Assembly: GCA_937868725.1 (NCBI GenBank)
Contig: CALMMQ010000005.1
Coordinates: forward strand, 1-64,000
From: an uncultured Pleomorphomonas sp.
Lineage (GTDB): Bacteria > Pseudomonadota > Alphaproteobacteria > Rhizobiales > Pleomorphomonadaceae
Direction of reading: 5' to 3'
Length of the DNA: 64,000 bases
A model generated the notes under the pieces. It saw only the letters and a program-made list of their open reading frames with translations, made no database searches and was not told the origin of the DNA. How positions within the stretch are numbered: position 1 is the stretch's first letter; each line of letters opens with the position of its first letter. A program made the position numbers and the translations under genes. Below are positions 37,701 through 45,517 of this stretch, piece by piece.

Positions 37701-38231
37701 ATTCGCCGCCTGCGTCAGGGCATCCAGAATCTCAATCGCGAGGCGCGCGAGCGTCTGCTGGCCGCCTTCGAGGTGGTCAACGGTCATTTCAAACGCCTGT
37801 TCATGCACCTGTTCGGCGGCGGTACCGCCGAACTGCAGCTCATCGATGCCGAGGATCCGCTGGAAGCCGGCCTGGAAATCCTGGCCCGACCGCCGGGCAA
37901 GAAGCCGCAGACCATGACGTTGTTGTCGGGTGGCGAGCAGGCACTGACCGCCATGGCGCTGATCTTCGCCGTGTTTCTCACCAATCCGGCGCCAATCTGC
38001 GTGCTCGACGAGGTGGACGCGCCGCTCGACGACGCCAATGTCGAGCGCTACTGCGACCTGCTCGACGAGATGACGCGCACCACCTCCACCCGCTTCATTG
38101 TCATCACCCACAACCCGGTGACCATGGCGCGCATGAACAGGCTGTTCGGCGTTACCATGGCCGAACGTGGTGTGTCGCAATTGGTCTCTGTCGACCTCGA
38201 AACCGCCGAGGCCATACGTGATGTTGGTTAG
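34773..38231 (+). CDS. smc: Chromosome segregation protein SMC
   Basis: 1152 aa, full length. N-terminal ATPase half with Walker A GPNGCGKSN (31-39). Two long coiled-coil arms extremely rich in Ala, Glu and Arg (about 170-475 and 640-930) flank a hinge near 480-620. The C-terminal half carries the signature LSGGEQ (1051-1056) and Walker B ICVLDEVDAPLDD (from 1075). SMC forms a ring dimer with ScpA and ScpB that organises the chromosome; scpAB are not in this window. The gene starts 154 bp after dsbA. Confidence 0.96.
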   Translation: MKFERLKIHGFKSFVDLAEFVIEPGLTGVVGPNGCGKSNLVEAMRWVMGESSYKAMRASGMDDVIFSGSGKRPSRNSAEVTLVLRNDERTAPVAFNDAELLEITRRIERQAGSSYRINGKDVRARDVQLLFADASTGARSPAMVRQGQIGELIAAKPAQRRTILEEAAGISGLHSRRHDAELRLKAAETNLTRMEDVLQEIEVRLDALRKQARQAARYRSLSGEIRKCDAGVAWIRLAELSAELAAADAAMTDSLGAVADAEAGQAEAVRRQALIVHELPALRDRAVETAAALQRLRIALSESEAEERRARERINELGRRAEEIARDRDREGRLIAENDDRLAALATEAEELAAEAATADERLLEAEAATVELAASVTASEAALETAAAAEAAAVAERASFERELRDAATRLARFTADIEAIDRELADIDARLAADDAIAAAREAVEYAGAEAFEAEEMVAVAEAERLAAEAAVAAARLPAADIERELQKLDTEARTLSKVLNLEHGHLFPPLVDRLQPDKGYETALGAALGEDIEAPLDANAPAYWSEPGPGETDAPLPKGVVPLAEHVAGPNLIARRLRQIGVVTAEAATQLAPLLGAGQMLVSLSGDIWRWDGYVAAADAPTPAAQRLKSRNRLLEIDGQRQLVAGRLAEARQALAATEATLKSTEQAERAAREALKVAGRQLTEARDGLMRAERAVADTVARRAALAASRDRLAGDLDESAERRAMAEASLAELPPSDELGRQTQGLREAANLARTRFVEARGAVDLIRREGELRQRRLAAIAREREDWAARVRQAGAHLQELDDRLAEVSEERAEMIDRPDEIILARRSLMAAIDAAEAAAAAATDDLRAREIDNAEADRLAAEALARLSSIREGRARAEERLAAARRRHDELIADIQDRFDAPIYALAHLAEIDPAAPVPDVGSLETRLERLKGERERLGGVNLQAEAEANELEARMDGLVNEREDLIEAIRRLRQGIQNLNREARERLLAAFEVVNGHFKRLFMHLFGGGTAELQLIDAEDPLEAGLEILARPPGKKPQTMTLLSGGEQALTAMALIFAVFLTNPAPICVLDEVDAPLDDANVERYCDLLDEMTRTTSTRFIVITHNPVTMARMNRLFGVTMAERGVSQLVSVDLETAEAIRDVG

Positions 38232-38380
38232 CGAAGGAACCCTATCAGGAATGTCACTGCTTCTTTAGGACAATTTAATCGATATGAATTTCCGGCCGCC
38301 GGTATCAGGCTGTGAAAACACGACGATTTCTTCTCCTAAAGTCTAAATAATTCAAGGCATTGTCCCCTGGCTGGTCAATC

Positions 38381-38409
38381 TTGACAGCTATGCGTGTCAT
38401 CACTATGGT
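38381..38409 (+). promoter_or_regulatory. Promoter of the atp F0 operon
   Basis: TTGACA (38381-38386), 17 bp, TATGGT (38404-38409): a consensus -35 with ideal spacing, about 70 bp before atpI. Further upstream, CTTTAGGA (38263-38270) and TCCTAAAG (38334-38341) form a widely spaced perfect inverted repeat in an AT-rich stretch. Confidence 0.65.
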
Positions 38410-38480
38410 GCCGCCCGAAACAGAGGGGATTATTGCTGATCGTTTCGACAGGCTACGGGCTTCGCCAGAGGAGGGACACC

Positions 38481-38873
38481 ATGAACTCTGTCGGCGGCGG
38501 GCACGAAACCGGCGACGAAACCGATCGCAAGTCTCTCGATCCGCGGGGGCAGGATGTTCGGCTGGCCGAGCTCGCCAAGAAGCTCGAAGGGCTGAAGCAA
38601 CCGGCGCCCGAGGATGCGTCCAGGCTGGAAACTGCGAGGGGGCTTGCCGGTATCGGCGCGGCCTTGCGGTTTGGTTCCGAGTTCGTGGCCGGTGTTATCG
38701 TCGGCTTCGTCATCGGTTATACCATCGACCGTGTTTTCGGCACGTCGCCGTGGGGTATGGTCATCTTTCTGCTGCTCGGTTTCGCGGCGGGAACGTTGAA
38801 TGTGCTCAGGGCCGTCGGGGTGGTGGAGGACAAGCATCCGCTGCCGGGGCCAAAACGACGCGACGGACAATGA
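38481..38873 (+). CDS. atpI: ATP synthase accessory protein AtpI
   Basis: 130 aa from ATG at 38481, preceded by GAGGAGGGA. The N-terminal half is soluble and charged; two membrane helices follow (FVAGVIVGFVIGYTIDRVFG and MVIFLLLGFAAGTLNVLR), the AtpI/Gene1-type pair. AtpI helps assemble the c-ring. It is the first gene of the F0 operon, as usual. Confidence 0.88.
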   Translation: MNSVGGGHETGDETDRKSLDPRGQDVRLAELAKKLEGLKQPAPEDASRLETARGLAGIGAALRFGSEFVAGVIVGFVIGYTIDRVFGTSPWGMVIFLLLGFAAGTLNVLRAVGVVEDKHPLPGPKRRDGQ

Positions 38874-38966
38874 ATTCGCCCTCCCTGTCCCCTCGTGGGA
38901 GCACAGGGAGACGAAGGCGCCGCGCCGCATTGGTGGCGCGTTGCGACAAGCGAGGGAGCTGGCCAG

Positions 38967-39725
38967 GTGGCTGACGTTAGGACCGATCCAATCCATCAGT
39001 TTGGAATCCACAAGCTCGTTGACATCAACATCGGTGGCTACGACGTCTCCTTCACCAACTCGTCGCTGTTCATGGTGATCACTCTGGTGGCCATCGCCGT
39101 GCTGCTGCTCTGGGGCAGTTCGGCCAAGGCCATCGTGCCTGGCCGCATGCAGGCCCTGGTCGAGGTGACCTATGACTTCGTTGCCGGCACGCTGCGCGGC
39201 GCGGCGGGCGAGGCGGGCATGCGCTTCATGCCGCTGGTCTTCTCGTTGTTCATGTTCGTGCTGACGGCCAACATGTTCGGCATGGTGCCGTACTTCTTCA
39301 CGGTCACCAGCCACATCATCGTCACGGCGGCGCTGGCGCTGCTGGTCATCCTGACGGTGACCATCTACGGCTTCTACAAGAACGGCACGCACTTCTTCAA
39401 TCTGTTCGTGCCCTCGGGCGTCCCGGCGCCCATCGTGCCGCTGGTCACCCTCATCGAAATCATCTCGTTCCTGTCGCGGCCGCTCAGCCTTGCCGTGCGT
39501 CTGTTCGCCAACATGCTGGCCGGACACATCACGCTCAAGGTCTTCGCCGGCTTCGTCGTCACCCTCACCAGCTTTGGCTTCTTCGGCTCGCTCGGCGCGC
39601 TGCTGCCGCTGGCGATGGTGGTGGCGCTGACCGCCCTGGAGTTCCTGGTGGCGTTCCTTCAGGCCTATGTCTTCACGATCCTCACCTGCATGTACCTCAA
39701 CGACGCCCTGCATCCGGGGCACTGA
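38967..39725 (+). CDS. atpB: ATP synthase F0 subunit a
   Basis: 252 aa from a GTG at 38967 after GAGGGAG. Starts [19 protein letters not shown], the usual alphaproteobacterial N-terminus. About five membrane helices follow. The essential proton-channel arginine is R178 in [18 protein letters not shown], close to the c-ring. The frame extends 24 codons upstream but those residues do not resemble the family. Confidence 0.94.
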   Translation: MADVRTDPIHQFGIHKLVDINIGGYDVSFTNSSLFMVITLVAIAVLLLWGSSAKAIVPGRMQALVEVTYDFVAGTLRGAAGEAGMRFMPLVFSLFMFVLTANMFGMVPYFFTVTSHIIVTAALALLVILTVTIYGFYKNGTHFFNLFVPSGVPAPIVPLVTLIEIISFLSRPLSLAVRLFANMLAGHITLKVFAGFVVTLTSFGFFGSLGALLPLAMVVALTALEFLVAFLQAYVFTILTCMYLNDALHPGH

Positions 39726-39799
39726 GGACCAGAGCGGATCGACGAAGTTCCCACCCCACACGTCTACAAGCTATCTGAGCCTCTCAAGGAGTACGGACA

Positions 39800-40027
39800 A
39801 TGGAAGCTGAAGCCGCAAAGTTCATCGGCGCTGGCCTTTCGACCATCGGTATTGGCGGAGCCGCCATCGGCCTCGGCAGCATCTTCGGCAACTACCTGTC
39901 GGGCGCCCTGCGCAACCCGTCGGCTGCCGACGGTCAGTTCGGCCGCCTCATCCTCGGCTTCGCCGTGACCGAAGCGCTGGGCATCTTCTCGCTGCTCATC
40001 GCCCTGCTGCTGCTGTTCGCCGTCTGA
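39800..40027 (+). CDS. atpE: ATP synthase F0 subunit c
   Basis: 75 aa, two-helix hairpin proteolipid. The first helix has a glycine-rich face ([19 protein letters not shown]); the polar loop reads RNPSA; the proton-carrying Glu is E58 (VTEALGIF). Strongly expressed subunit, present in many copies per ring. Two strong hairpins follow its stop codon before atpF'. Confidence 0.95.
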   Translation: MEAEAAKFIGAGLSTIGIGGAAIGLGSIFGNYLSGALRNPSAADGQFGRLILGFAVTEALGIFSLLIALLLLFAV

Positions 40028-40034
40028 TCGGCCT

Positions 40035-40117
40035 CGGCGCGGTCCGTCATTTTGGCGGCCGCGCCGACCGTGCATTGACGGGATCCGTGAACGACGATTG
40101 CCTTGTCGTTCGCGGAT
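40035..40117 (+). promoter_or_regulatory. Two consecutive hairpins between atpE and atpF'
   Basis: First: CGGCGCGG (40035-40042) with CCGCGCCG (40059-40066), 16-nt loop. Second: ATCCGTGAACGAC (40083-40095) with GTCGTTCGCGGAT (40105-40117), 13 bp with one G-T pair and a 9-nt loop. No U-run follows either. In the position after atpE they could protect the c-subunit message or attenuate read-through, helping its high stoichiometry. Confidence 0.6.
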
Positions 40118-40229
40118 TCCACGTTTCCAGGTGCCGCTCGCCGGATCCGTCCGGTGCGAAAGCAGCTGGAGAGCGGCCCGGCCAGCGCGGTCAGGCCCCT
40201 GACGGATCAATCAAGGGAGCCCAAGGTCG

Positions 40230-40823
40230 ATGACCTGGTTCATCAGCCAAGCCTACGCGGAAGAGACGCCGGCCACCGCGACGCCGGCGGCGGGCACCAC
40301 CGCGACCACGGCCCACGAAGGTGGCGGCCACGGCGGCGTTTTCCCGCCGTTCGATCCATCGACCTTCCCATCCCAGCTCCTGTGGCTGGCCATCGTCTTC
40401 ATCGCGCTCTATCGCCTGATGTCCAAGCGGATCATTCCGCAGATCAGCGGCATCATCGAAGCGCGCGCGGCGGCCATCAAGGCCGACCTCGAGCAGGCCG
40501 AGGCCTCGCGCGAAGCGTCGGAAGCCGCCGGTGCCGCCTACGCCGCGGCGCTCGCCGCCGCTCGGGCCAAGGCCGGCTCCATCGCCGCCGAAACGCGCAA
40601 CCGCGTCAATCACGACATCGACAGCAACCGTCGCGCCGCCGAGGCGCAGTTGGCCGATCGGCTGGCGCTGGCTGAAAAGCACGTCGACGACGTCAAGAAG
40701 GCCGCCGTTGGACATGTCTCCTCGATCGCCATCGAGACGACGAACGCGCTGGTCGACAGCCTGATCGGCGCGGTATCGCACGACGAAGTCGTCGCCGCCG
40801 TGGCGGCCGCCGAAAAGCGCTGA
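40230..40823 (+). CDS. atpF': ATP synthase F0 subunit b' (second b subunit)
   Basis: 197 aa. A Thr/Ala/Gly/His-rich N-terminal stretch (residues 10-35) precedes the membrane helix (PSQLLWLAIVFIALYRLM, about 47-64), then a long coiled coil (KRIIPQISGIIEARAAAIKADLEQAE begins it; key KRIIPQISGII). It forms the peripheral stalk as a heterodimer with b, an arrangement of alphaproteobacteria, cyanobacteria and chloroplasts. The long N-terminal segment before the helix is typical for this group. Confidence 0.93.
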   Translation: MTWFISQAYAEETPATATPAAGTTATTAHEGGGHGGVFPPFDPSTFPSQLLWLAIVFIALYRLMSKRIIPQISGIIEARAAAIKADLEQAEASREASEAAGAAYAAALAAARAKAGSIAAETRNRVNHDIDSNRRAAEAQLADRLALAEKHVDDVKKAAVGHVSSIAIETTNALVDSLIGAVSHDEVVAAVAAAEKR

Positions 40824-40834
40824 GGGAGAGGTCC

Positions 40835-41317
40835 ATGCTCGACAACACTACCTGGGCCTTTGTCGGTCTCGTGCTGTTTCTGGCCGTGGTCGGCTATTTC
40901 GGTGTCTTCGGCCTGTTTGCCAAGTTCCTCGACAAGCGCGGCGAAGTGGTGAGCGACGAGCTCTCGCAGGCCCGGCAGCTGCGTCAGGAAGCCGAGGCGC
41001 TCCTGGCCGAGTATCAGGCCAAGCGGGCCGAGGCCGAAAAGGAAGCAGCCGACATCATCGCCAGCGCCGAAGCGGAAGCGGCGCGTCTGGCCATCGACGC
41101 CAAGGCGGCGCTCGAAGACCTGATCGCCCGTCGCACCAAGACGGTGGAAGCGCGCATCGCGCTGGCCGAAGCCAACGCCGTCGCCGAAGTCAAGGCCAAG
41201 GCGGTGGATCTGGCCGTGGCCGCCGCCACCGACATCCTGCGCACCAAGGTGCACGGCGATGTCGCCGCCGATCTGATCGCCAAGGGCATCGATGAGGCCA
41301 AGGCCCGTCTCAACTGA
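40835..41317 (+). CDS. atpF: ATP synthase F0 subunit b
   Basis: 160 aa. One N-terminal membrane helix (TTWAFVGLVLFLAVVGYFGV) is followed by the coiled coil FLDKRGEVVSDELSQARQLR (start) rich in Ala/Glu/Lys. It pairs with b' to form the stator between F0 and F1. It begins 11 bp after the b' stop and ends the F0 operon. F1 genes (atpHAGDC) are absent here, as in other alphaproteobacteria where they lie elsewhere. Confidence 0.94.
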   Translation: MLDNTTWAFVGLVLFLAVVGYFGVFGLFAKFLDKRGEVVSDELSQARQLRQEAEALLAEYQAKRAEAEKEAADIIASAEAEAARLAIDAKAALEDLIARRTKTVEARIALAEANAVAEVKAKAVDLAVAAATDILRTKVHGDVAADLIAKGIDEAKARLN

Positions 41318-41353
41318 CCGCTGGCTGTACGAATAATCCTGACGAGGGTCGGC

Positions 41354-42046
41354 TCACCGCCGGCCCTTTTCGTTTGCCGCCGCGATGACTTCGCGCACCG
41401 GCCGGAACGACCGCCGGTGGATGGGCGTCGGGCCGAGGGCGGCGAGTCGCTCGGCGTGCAGCGCCGTGCCATAGCCCATGTGGCGTTCGAAGCCGTAGTC
41501 GGGGTAGCGCACGGCATAGGCGGCCATCATGCGGTCGCGCGTCACCTTGGCGACCACCGAGGCGGCAGCGATGGCCGCGACCCGGCCATCGCCCTTGACG
41601 AGCGCGGCCCCCCGGATGCCGCAGGCCCCGACCCCTGGTGGCACGTCTTTGCCGTCGACAAGGATGCCGACCGGCCGTTCGCTCAGCGACAGCACCGCCC
41701 GGCTCATGGCCCAGAGATTGGCCGCCAGCACGTTCATGGCGTCGATGCGCGCCGCCGAGGCGCTGGCAACGGCGACGATGTGGTCGCGGCAGATGATGTC
41801 GAACAGGCGCTCGCGTTCGGCCGGCTTCAGCTTCTTGGAATCGTTGAGCCCCGCTGGCAATGGCACGTCGGTGAGGATGACGGCGGCGGTGACCACCGGA
41901 CCGGCCCAGGGGCCGCGTCCGGCTTCGTCGACGCCGGCCACCAGCCCTTGCCAGCGGCGACCATAGTCGGCCTCGATGCTGCGATCGCAGGGGGCGGCGA
42001 TGAGGTCGGCGAAAAGGTCGGGCGGAGGGGTGTTGGTGCGAGGCAT
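41354..42046 (-). CDS. rnhB: Ribonuclease HII
   Basis: 230 aa from ATG at 42046 (MPRTNTPPPDLFADLI). It removes ribonucleotides from DNA and RNA primers. The metal-binding motif VAGVDEAGRGPWAGPVV contains the invariant DEAGRGP; later acidic ligands lie in ILVDGKDVPPG. Further family stretches are NDSKKL and AAASVVAKVTRDRMM. The open frame runs another 1.2 kb antisense to aroC, which is a high-GC shadow, not coding. Ribosome site is weak. It converges on atpF. Confidence 0.93.
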   Translation of the reverse strand: MPRTNTPPPDLFADLIAAPCDRSIEADYGRRWQGLVAGVDEAGRGPWAGPVVTAAVILTDVPLPAGLNDSKKLKPAERERLFDIICRDHIVAVASASAARIDAMNVLAANLWAMSRAVLSLSERPVGILVDGKDVPPGVGACGIRGAALVKGDGRVAAIAAASVVAKVTRDRMMAAYAVRYPDYGFERHMGYGTALHAERLAALGPTPIHRRSFRPVREVIAAANEKGRR

Positions 42047-42220
42047 GGCTGAACGGCGTCGAGGTTGGCGTTGCCCGTTCTGCGGGCGGGAATCGCTCGG
42101 CGAGCATGGCACGAGCCGGCGGCGCTGTCGCCGCCATTTGACGGCGGTCGCCGCGCCACTTATGACAGGCCGACGATTTCCCGGCGATCCGCCGCACGCT
42201 AGGCTCCGAGGGCGCGACCC

Positions 42221-43339
42221 ATGTCCCACAACAGCTTCGGCCATCTCTTCCGCATCACCACCTGGGGCGAAAGCCATGGTCCGGCTCTCGGCTGCGTCGT
42301 CGACGGCTGCCCGCCGGGACTGCCGCTGACGGCCGAATTCATCCAGGCGTTTCTCGACAAGCGCAAGCCCGGCCAGTCGCGCTTCGTGACGCAGCGACGC
42401 GAAGACGATCGCGTCGAGATCCTGTCCGGCGTCTTCGAAGACGACCGTACCGACGGCCCGGTGACCACCGGCACGCCGATTTCGCTGCTCATCCGCAACA
42501 CCGATCAGCGTTCCAAGGATTATGGCGATATCCGCGACAAGTACCGGCCCGGCCACGCCGACGTCGTCTATGACCTCAAGTACGGCGTGCGTGACTATCG
42601 CGGCGGCGGCCGTTCGTCGGCTCGCGAGACGGCGGCCCGCGTCGCTGGCGGTGCCGTGGCACGCCGGGTGCTTGACGGCATAACCATCCGCGCCGCCATG
42701 GTGCAGATCGGCAGCGAAACCATCGATCGGGCCAACTGGGACTGGGCCGAGGTCGACAACAACCCGCTGTTCTGCCCCGACCGGGCGGCGGTGCCGCGGC
42801 TCGAGGCCTATCTCGACAAGGTGCGCAAGGCCGGCTCGTCGGTTGGTGCCATCATCGAGGTGGTGGCCGAAGGTGTGCCGGCCGGCTGGGGCGCGCCGAT
42901 CTACGGCAAGCTCGATCAGGATATCGCTTCGGCGCTGATGTCGATCAACGCCGTCAAGGCGGTCGAGATCGGCGAGGGCTTCGCCGCCGCCACCCTCACC
43001 GGCGAGGACAACGCCGACGAGATGCGCATGGGCGCCGACGGCAAGATCGCCTTTGCCTCCAACCACGCCGGCGGCATCCTCGGCGGCATCTCCACCGGCC
43101 AGCCGATCGTTGCCCGCTTCGCCGTCAAGCCGACGTCGTCGATCCTCAATCCGCGCCAATCGGTGTCGGCGGCCGGCGAGGACGTCGACGTGCTGACCCG
43201 TGGACGCCACGACCCCTGCGTGGGCATCCGTGCCGTGCCGGTGGCCGAGGCCATGCTGGCCATCGTGCTCGCCGACCACAAACTGCGTCATCGCGGCCAG
43301 ACCGGGCGTGACGGAGCCGTGGCCTGGCCGCTGCGCTGA
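42221..43339 (+). CDS. aroC: Chorismate synthase
   Basis: 372 aa, last enzyme of the shikimate pathway (EPSP to chorismate), needing reduced FMN. Signatures are [18 protein letters not shown] (residues 16-33), [14 protein letters not shown] with [19 protein letters not shown], and [13 protein letters not shown] near the C-terminus. The two His residues used in catalysis are kept (ESHG and GRHDPC). The next gene starts in the stop codon (TGATG). Confidence 0.97.
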   Translation: MSHNSFGHLFRITTWGESHGPALGCVVDGCPPGLPLTAEFIQAFLDKRKPGQSRFVTQRREDDRVEILSGVFEDDRTDGPVTTGTPISLLIRNTDQRSKDYGDIRDKYRPGHADVVYDLKYGVRDYRGGGRSSARETAARVAGGAVARRVLDGITIRAAMVQIGSETIDRANWDWAEVDNNPLFCPDRAAVPRLEAYLDKVRKAGSSVGAIIEVVAEGVPAGWGAPIYGKLDQDIASALMSINAVKAVEIGEGFAAATLTGEDNADEMRMGADGKIAFASNHAGGILGGISTGQPIVARFAVKPTSSILNPRQSVSAAGEDVDVLTRGRHDPCVGIRAVPVAEAMLAIVLADHKLRHRGQTGRDGAVAWPLR

Positions 43340-43857
43340 TGCCGGCCGCCGGCCGCTCGCTCACTCTCTGCCCGCTCGACGCGGCGCGCGATCTTGACGC
43401 CGTGACGGCTCTCTGCGCCAGCGCCGCCGATTATCTTGAACTGGAGGTCGGCCCGGAAAACCCTGTCGCCGCCGCCCGGCGCTTCTTCGACGACCGGCCG
43501 CCCGGCGATGGCGTGACGCCGCTGAAGCTTGGGCTGCGACGGGGGGAAGGGCCGCTCGTGGGGATCGCCGATCTCGCCATCGGCTATCCCGATCGGTGCG
43601 ATGCCTTCATCGGCCTGCTGCTGCTGGCGCCAGACCAGCGCGGCCAGGGCCTCGGCGCGCTGGCTGTCGAGCGCCTCGCCGCCATGGCGCGCCAGCGGGA
43701 CTGCACACGGCTGCTGATCGGCGTGCTGGAAGCCAACCCGCGTGGCCGGGCGTTCTGGCAACGCCGCGGCTTTGTGCTCGAGGCCGTGCGGCCCGGCTTA
43801 CCGTTCGGCGAACGTGTGCACACAGTGTTCCGGATGAGCCGGCCGCTGGCTGATTGA
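43339..43857 (+). CDS. GNAT-family N-acetyltransferase
   Basis: 172 aa. The acetyl-CoA site reads LLLLAPDQRGQGLGALAVERL (key QRGQGLG, about 90-105), and the C-terminal motif B reads LLIGVLEANPRGRAFWQRRGF. The substrate is unknown. It overlaps the aroC stop by one base (TGATG), so it is co-translated with aroC, though no functional link is evident. Confidence 0.85.
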   Translation: MPAAGRSLTLCPLDAARDLDAVTALCASAADYLELEVGPENPVAAARRFFDDRPPGDGVTPLKLGLRRGEGPLVGIADLAIGYPDRCDAFIGLLLLAPDQRGQGLGALAVERLAAMARQRDCTRLLIGVLEANPRGRAFWQRRGFVLEAVRPGLPFGERVHTVFRMSRPLAD

Positions 43858-43914
43858 CGCTCCCCTCGCCGGGGCGGCGGCAGGTTTTGCGGCCGTCCCG
43901 CGTCGCCCATGGCG

Positions 43915-44097
43915 CTATAGCGGCTTGCCGAGATACGCGGCGACCATCTTCGTGCTGGTCCCGACTATCTTGACGGCGTTCTTAAGCTGATCGGGCGTGA
44001 TTTTCCATTTCTTGGTCCAGTATTCCACTTCGTACGGCTCGTGGATGTTGATCTGCATGGGGTCCTGCGGCCCGCGGATATTCTTGTTGTCGACCAT
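43915..44097 (-). CDS. DUF3606 family small protein
   Basis: 60 aa from ATG at 44097, with GGAG 8 bp upstream. The sequence MVDNKNIRGPQD followed by INIHEPYEVEYWTKKW and TPDQLKNAVKIVGTS is the standard DUF3606 pattern. Function is unknown. These short proteins are common singletons in rhizobial-group genomes. It converges on the acetyltransferase and is divergent from the amidohydrolase gene. Confidence 0.85.
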   Translation of the reverse strand: MVDNKNIRGPQDPMQINIHEPYEVEYWTKKWKITPDQLKNAVKIVGTSTKMVAAYLGKPL

Positions 44098-44284
44098 ATC
44101 GAGCTCCAGTTCTGCTTCGGCGCCCGCCGCGGCGGGCAACCGAAGGCGGCAGTCTGCGCTCATTTTTCCAGGTGTCTACAAATCGCGCACAACCAGAAGT
44201 GTGGCGGGCCGATCGGGTCGTGGATTGACCGCCCTGGCCGGCAAAACCTATGTTCGTTGCTCATGGAACGGGGAGGAGATCCTG

Positions 44285-45517
44285 ATGCTGCTGATCAACG
44301 GTTCGATCTTCGATGGCGACAAGCGGCTGCCCGCCGGTCAGGCGGTGCTGGTCGAGGACGGCCGCATCCGTCGCATCGCCCCGGTCGCCCAGTTCTCCGG
44401 TTACGCCGGTCGGCGCATCGATGTGAGCGGCATGACCATTCTGCCCGGCCTCATCGATTGCCATGCCCATCTGACGCTCGGCGGCGAACTCAATCCGGCC
44501 GCCGATCTCGGCCGCCTCAACCACGCCGAACTGGCGCTGCGCTGCCTCGAGAACGCGCTGGTGACGCTGCGTGGCGGCGTCACCGCCATCCGTGATCTCG
44601 GCGGTGTCGACTATGTGGAGTTCGCCGTGCGCGATGCCTGCAACACCGGCCGGGCGCTGGGGCCGACGGTGCGGGCGGCTGGCCGCTACATCTGCATGAC
44701 CGGCGGCACCAACTGGTTCATCGGCCGCCAGGCCGACGGACCGGGCGAGGTGGTCAAGGCGGTGCGCGAGCAGATCCATCGTGGCTGCGACTGCGTCAAG
44801 CTGATGGCGACCGGCGGCGTGCTGACGCCGGGCGTCCGGCTGGAACACGCCCAGTTCACCTGCGAGGAGATGGCGGCCGGCGCCGCCGAGGCGAAACGCT
44901 TCGACAAGCCGGTCGCCTCCCACGCCATGACGCCGGCCGGCGTGCTCAACGCCGTCCGGGCCGGGGTCGATTCCATTGAGCACGGCGTCGTGCTCGATGA
45001 CGAATGCATCGCCGAAATGCTGGCCCGCCGCGTCGTGCTGGTGCCGACGCTGATGCCGTTCGCCCGCCTGCTGGCCGCCAACGATGGCGGCGTGCCGGCC
45101 TGGGCGATGGACAAGGCACGCTGGGCCTCCGAGCGCCATCGCAGCTCGTTCAAGGCCTACTACCAGGCAGGCGGCACCATCGCCATGGGGGCCGACACCG
45201 GCACGCCGTTCAACCCGCACGGCAACAGCGCCATGGAACTCAAGCACATGGTCGATGCCGGCATGACGCCGATCGACGCCCTCAAGGCCGGCACGGCCAA
45301 CGCCGCCGATCTGTTGCGGCTCGCCGACCGTGGTCGGCTACGCGAAGGCGCGGCTGCCGATCTGCTGGTGGTGGCCGGCGATCCCACCACCGACATCGAC
45401 TGCGCCGCCGTCCGGGCTCACCACCGGCTGGTGGTCAAGGACGGCACCATCGTCGTCGATGCCCTGGCCGGACGGGCCGGCGATGGCCCTTGGCGCATCG
45501 GCCTCGTAGCGGGCTGA
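44285..45517 (+). CDS. Amidohydrolase-family protein (imidazolonepropionase/Xaa-Pro dipeptidase-like)
   Basis: 410 aa from ATG at 44285, with GGGGAGGAG upstream. TIM-barrel amidohydrolase with an N-terminal beta-sandwich. Metal ligands: IDCHAHL (HxH), the carbamylation-type Lys in DCVKLMATGG, H in VASHAMTP and SIEHGVV, and catalytic Asp in IAMGADTGTPFNPHG. This pattern is of the group including Xaa-Pro and Xaa-Arg dipeptidases and related hydrolases. No signal peptide is present. The stop codon directly abuts the opposing GDPD-like gene (TGATCA). Confidence 0.88.
   Translation: MLLINGSIFDGDKRLPAGQAVLVEDGRIRRIAPVAQFSGYAGRRIDVSGMTILPGLIDCHAHLTLGGELNPAADLGRLNHAELALRCLENALVTLRGGVTAIRDLGGVDYVEFAVRDACNTGRALGPTVRAAGRYICMTGGTNWFIGRQADGPGEVVKAVREQIHRGCDCVKLMATGGVLTPGVRLEHAQFTCEEMAAGAAEAKRFDKPVASHAMTPAGVLNAVRAGVDSIEHGVVLDDECIAEMLARRVVLVPTLMPFARLLAANDGGVPAWAMDKARWASERHRSSFKAYYQAGGTIAMGADTGTPFNPHGNSAMELKHMVDAGMTPIDALKAGTANAADLLRLADRGRLREGAAADLLVVAGDPTTDIDCAAVRAHHRLVVKDGTIVVDALAGRAGDGPWRIGLVAG

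Noticed and set aside
34557-38180. A 1207-codon open frame antisense to smc
   Set aside because: It mirrors the codon pattern of the long Ala/Glu/Arg coiled coils of smc. No motif or ribosome site supports it.
41354-43291. A 645-codon open frame on the minus strand covering rnhB and the reverse of aroC
   Set aside because: The upstream 400 codons are antisense to aroC, show no family motif, and are a common effect of high GC content. Only the rnhB part is real.
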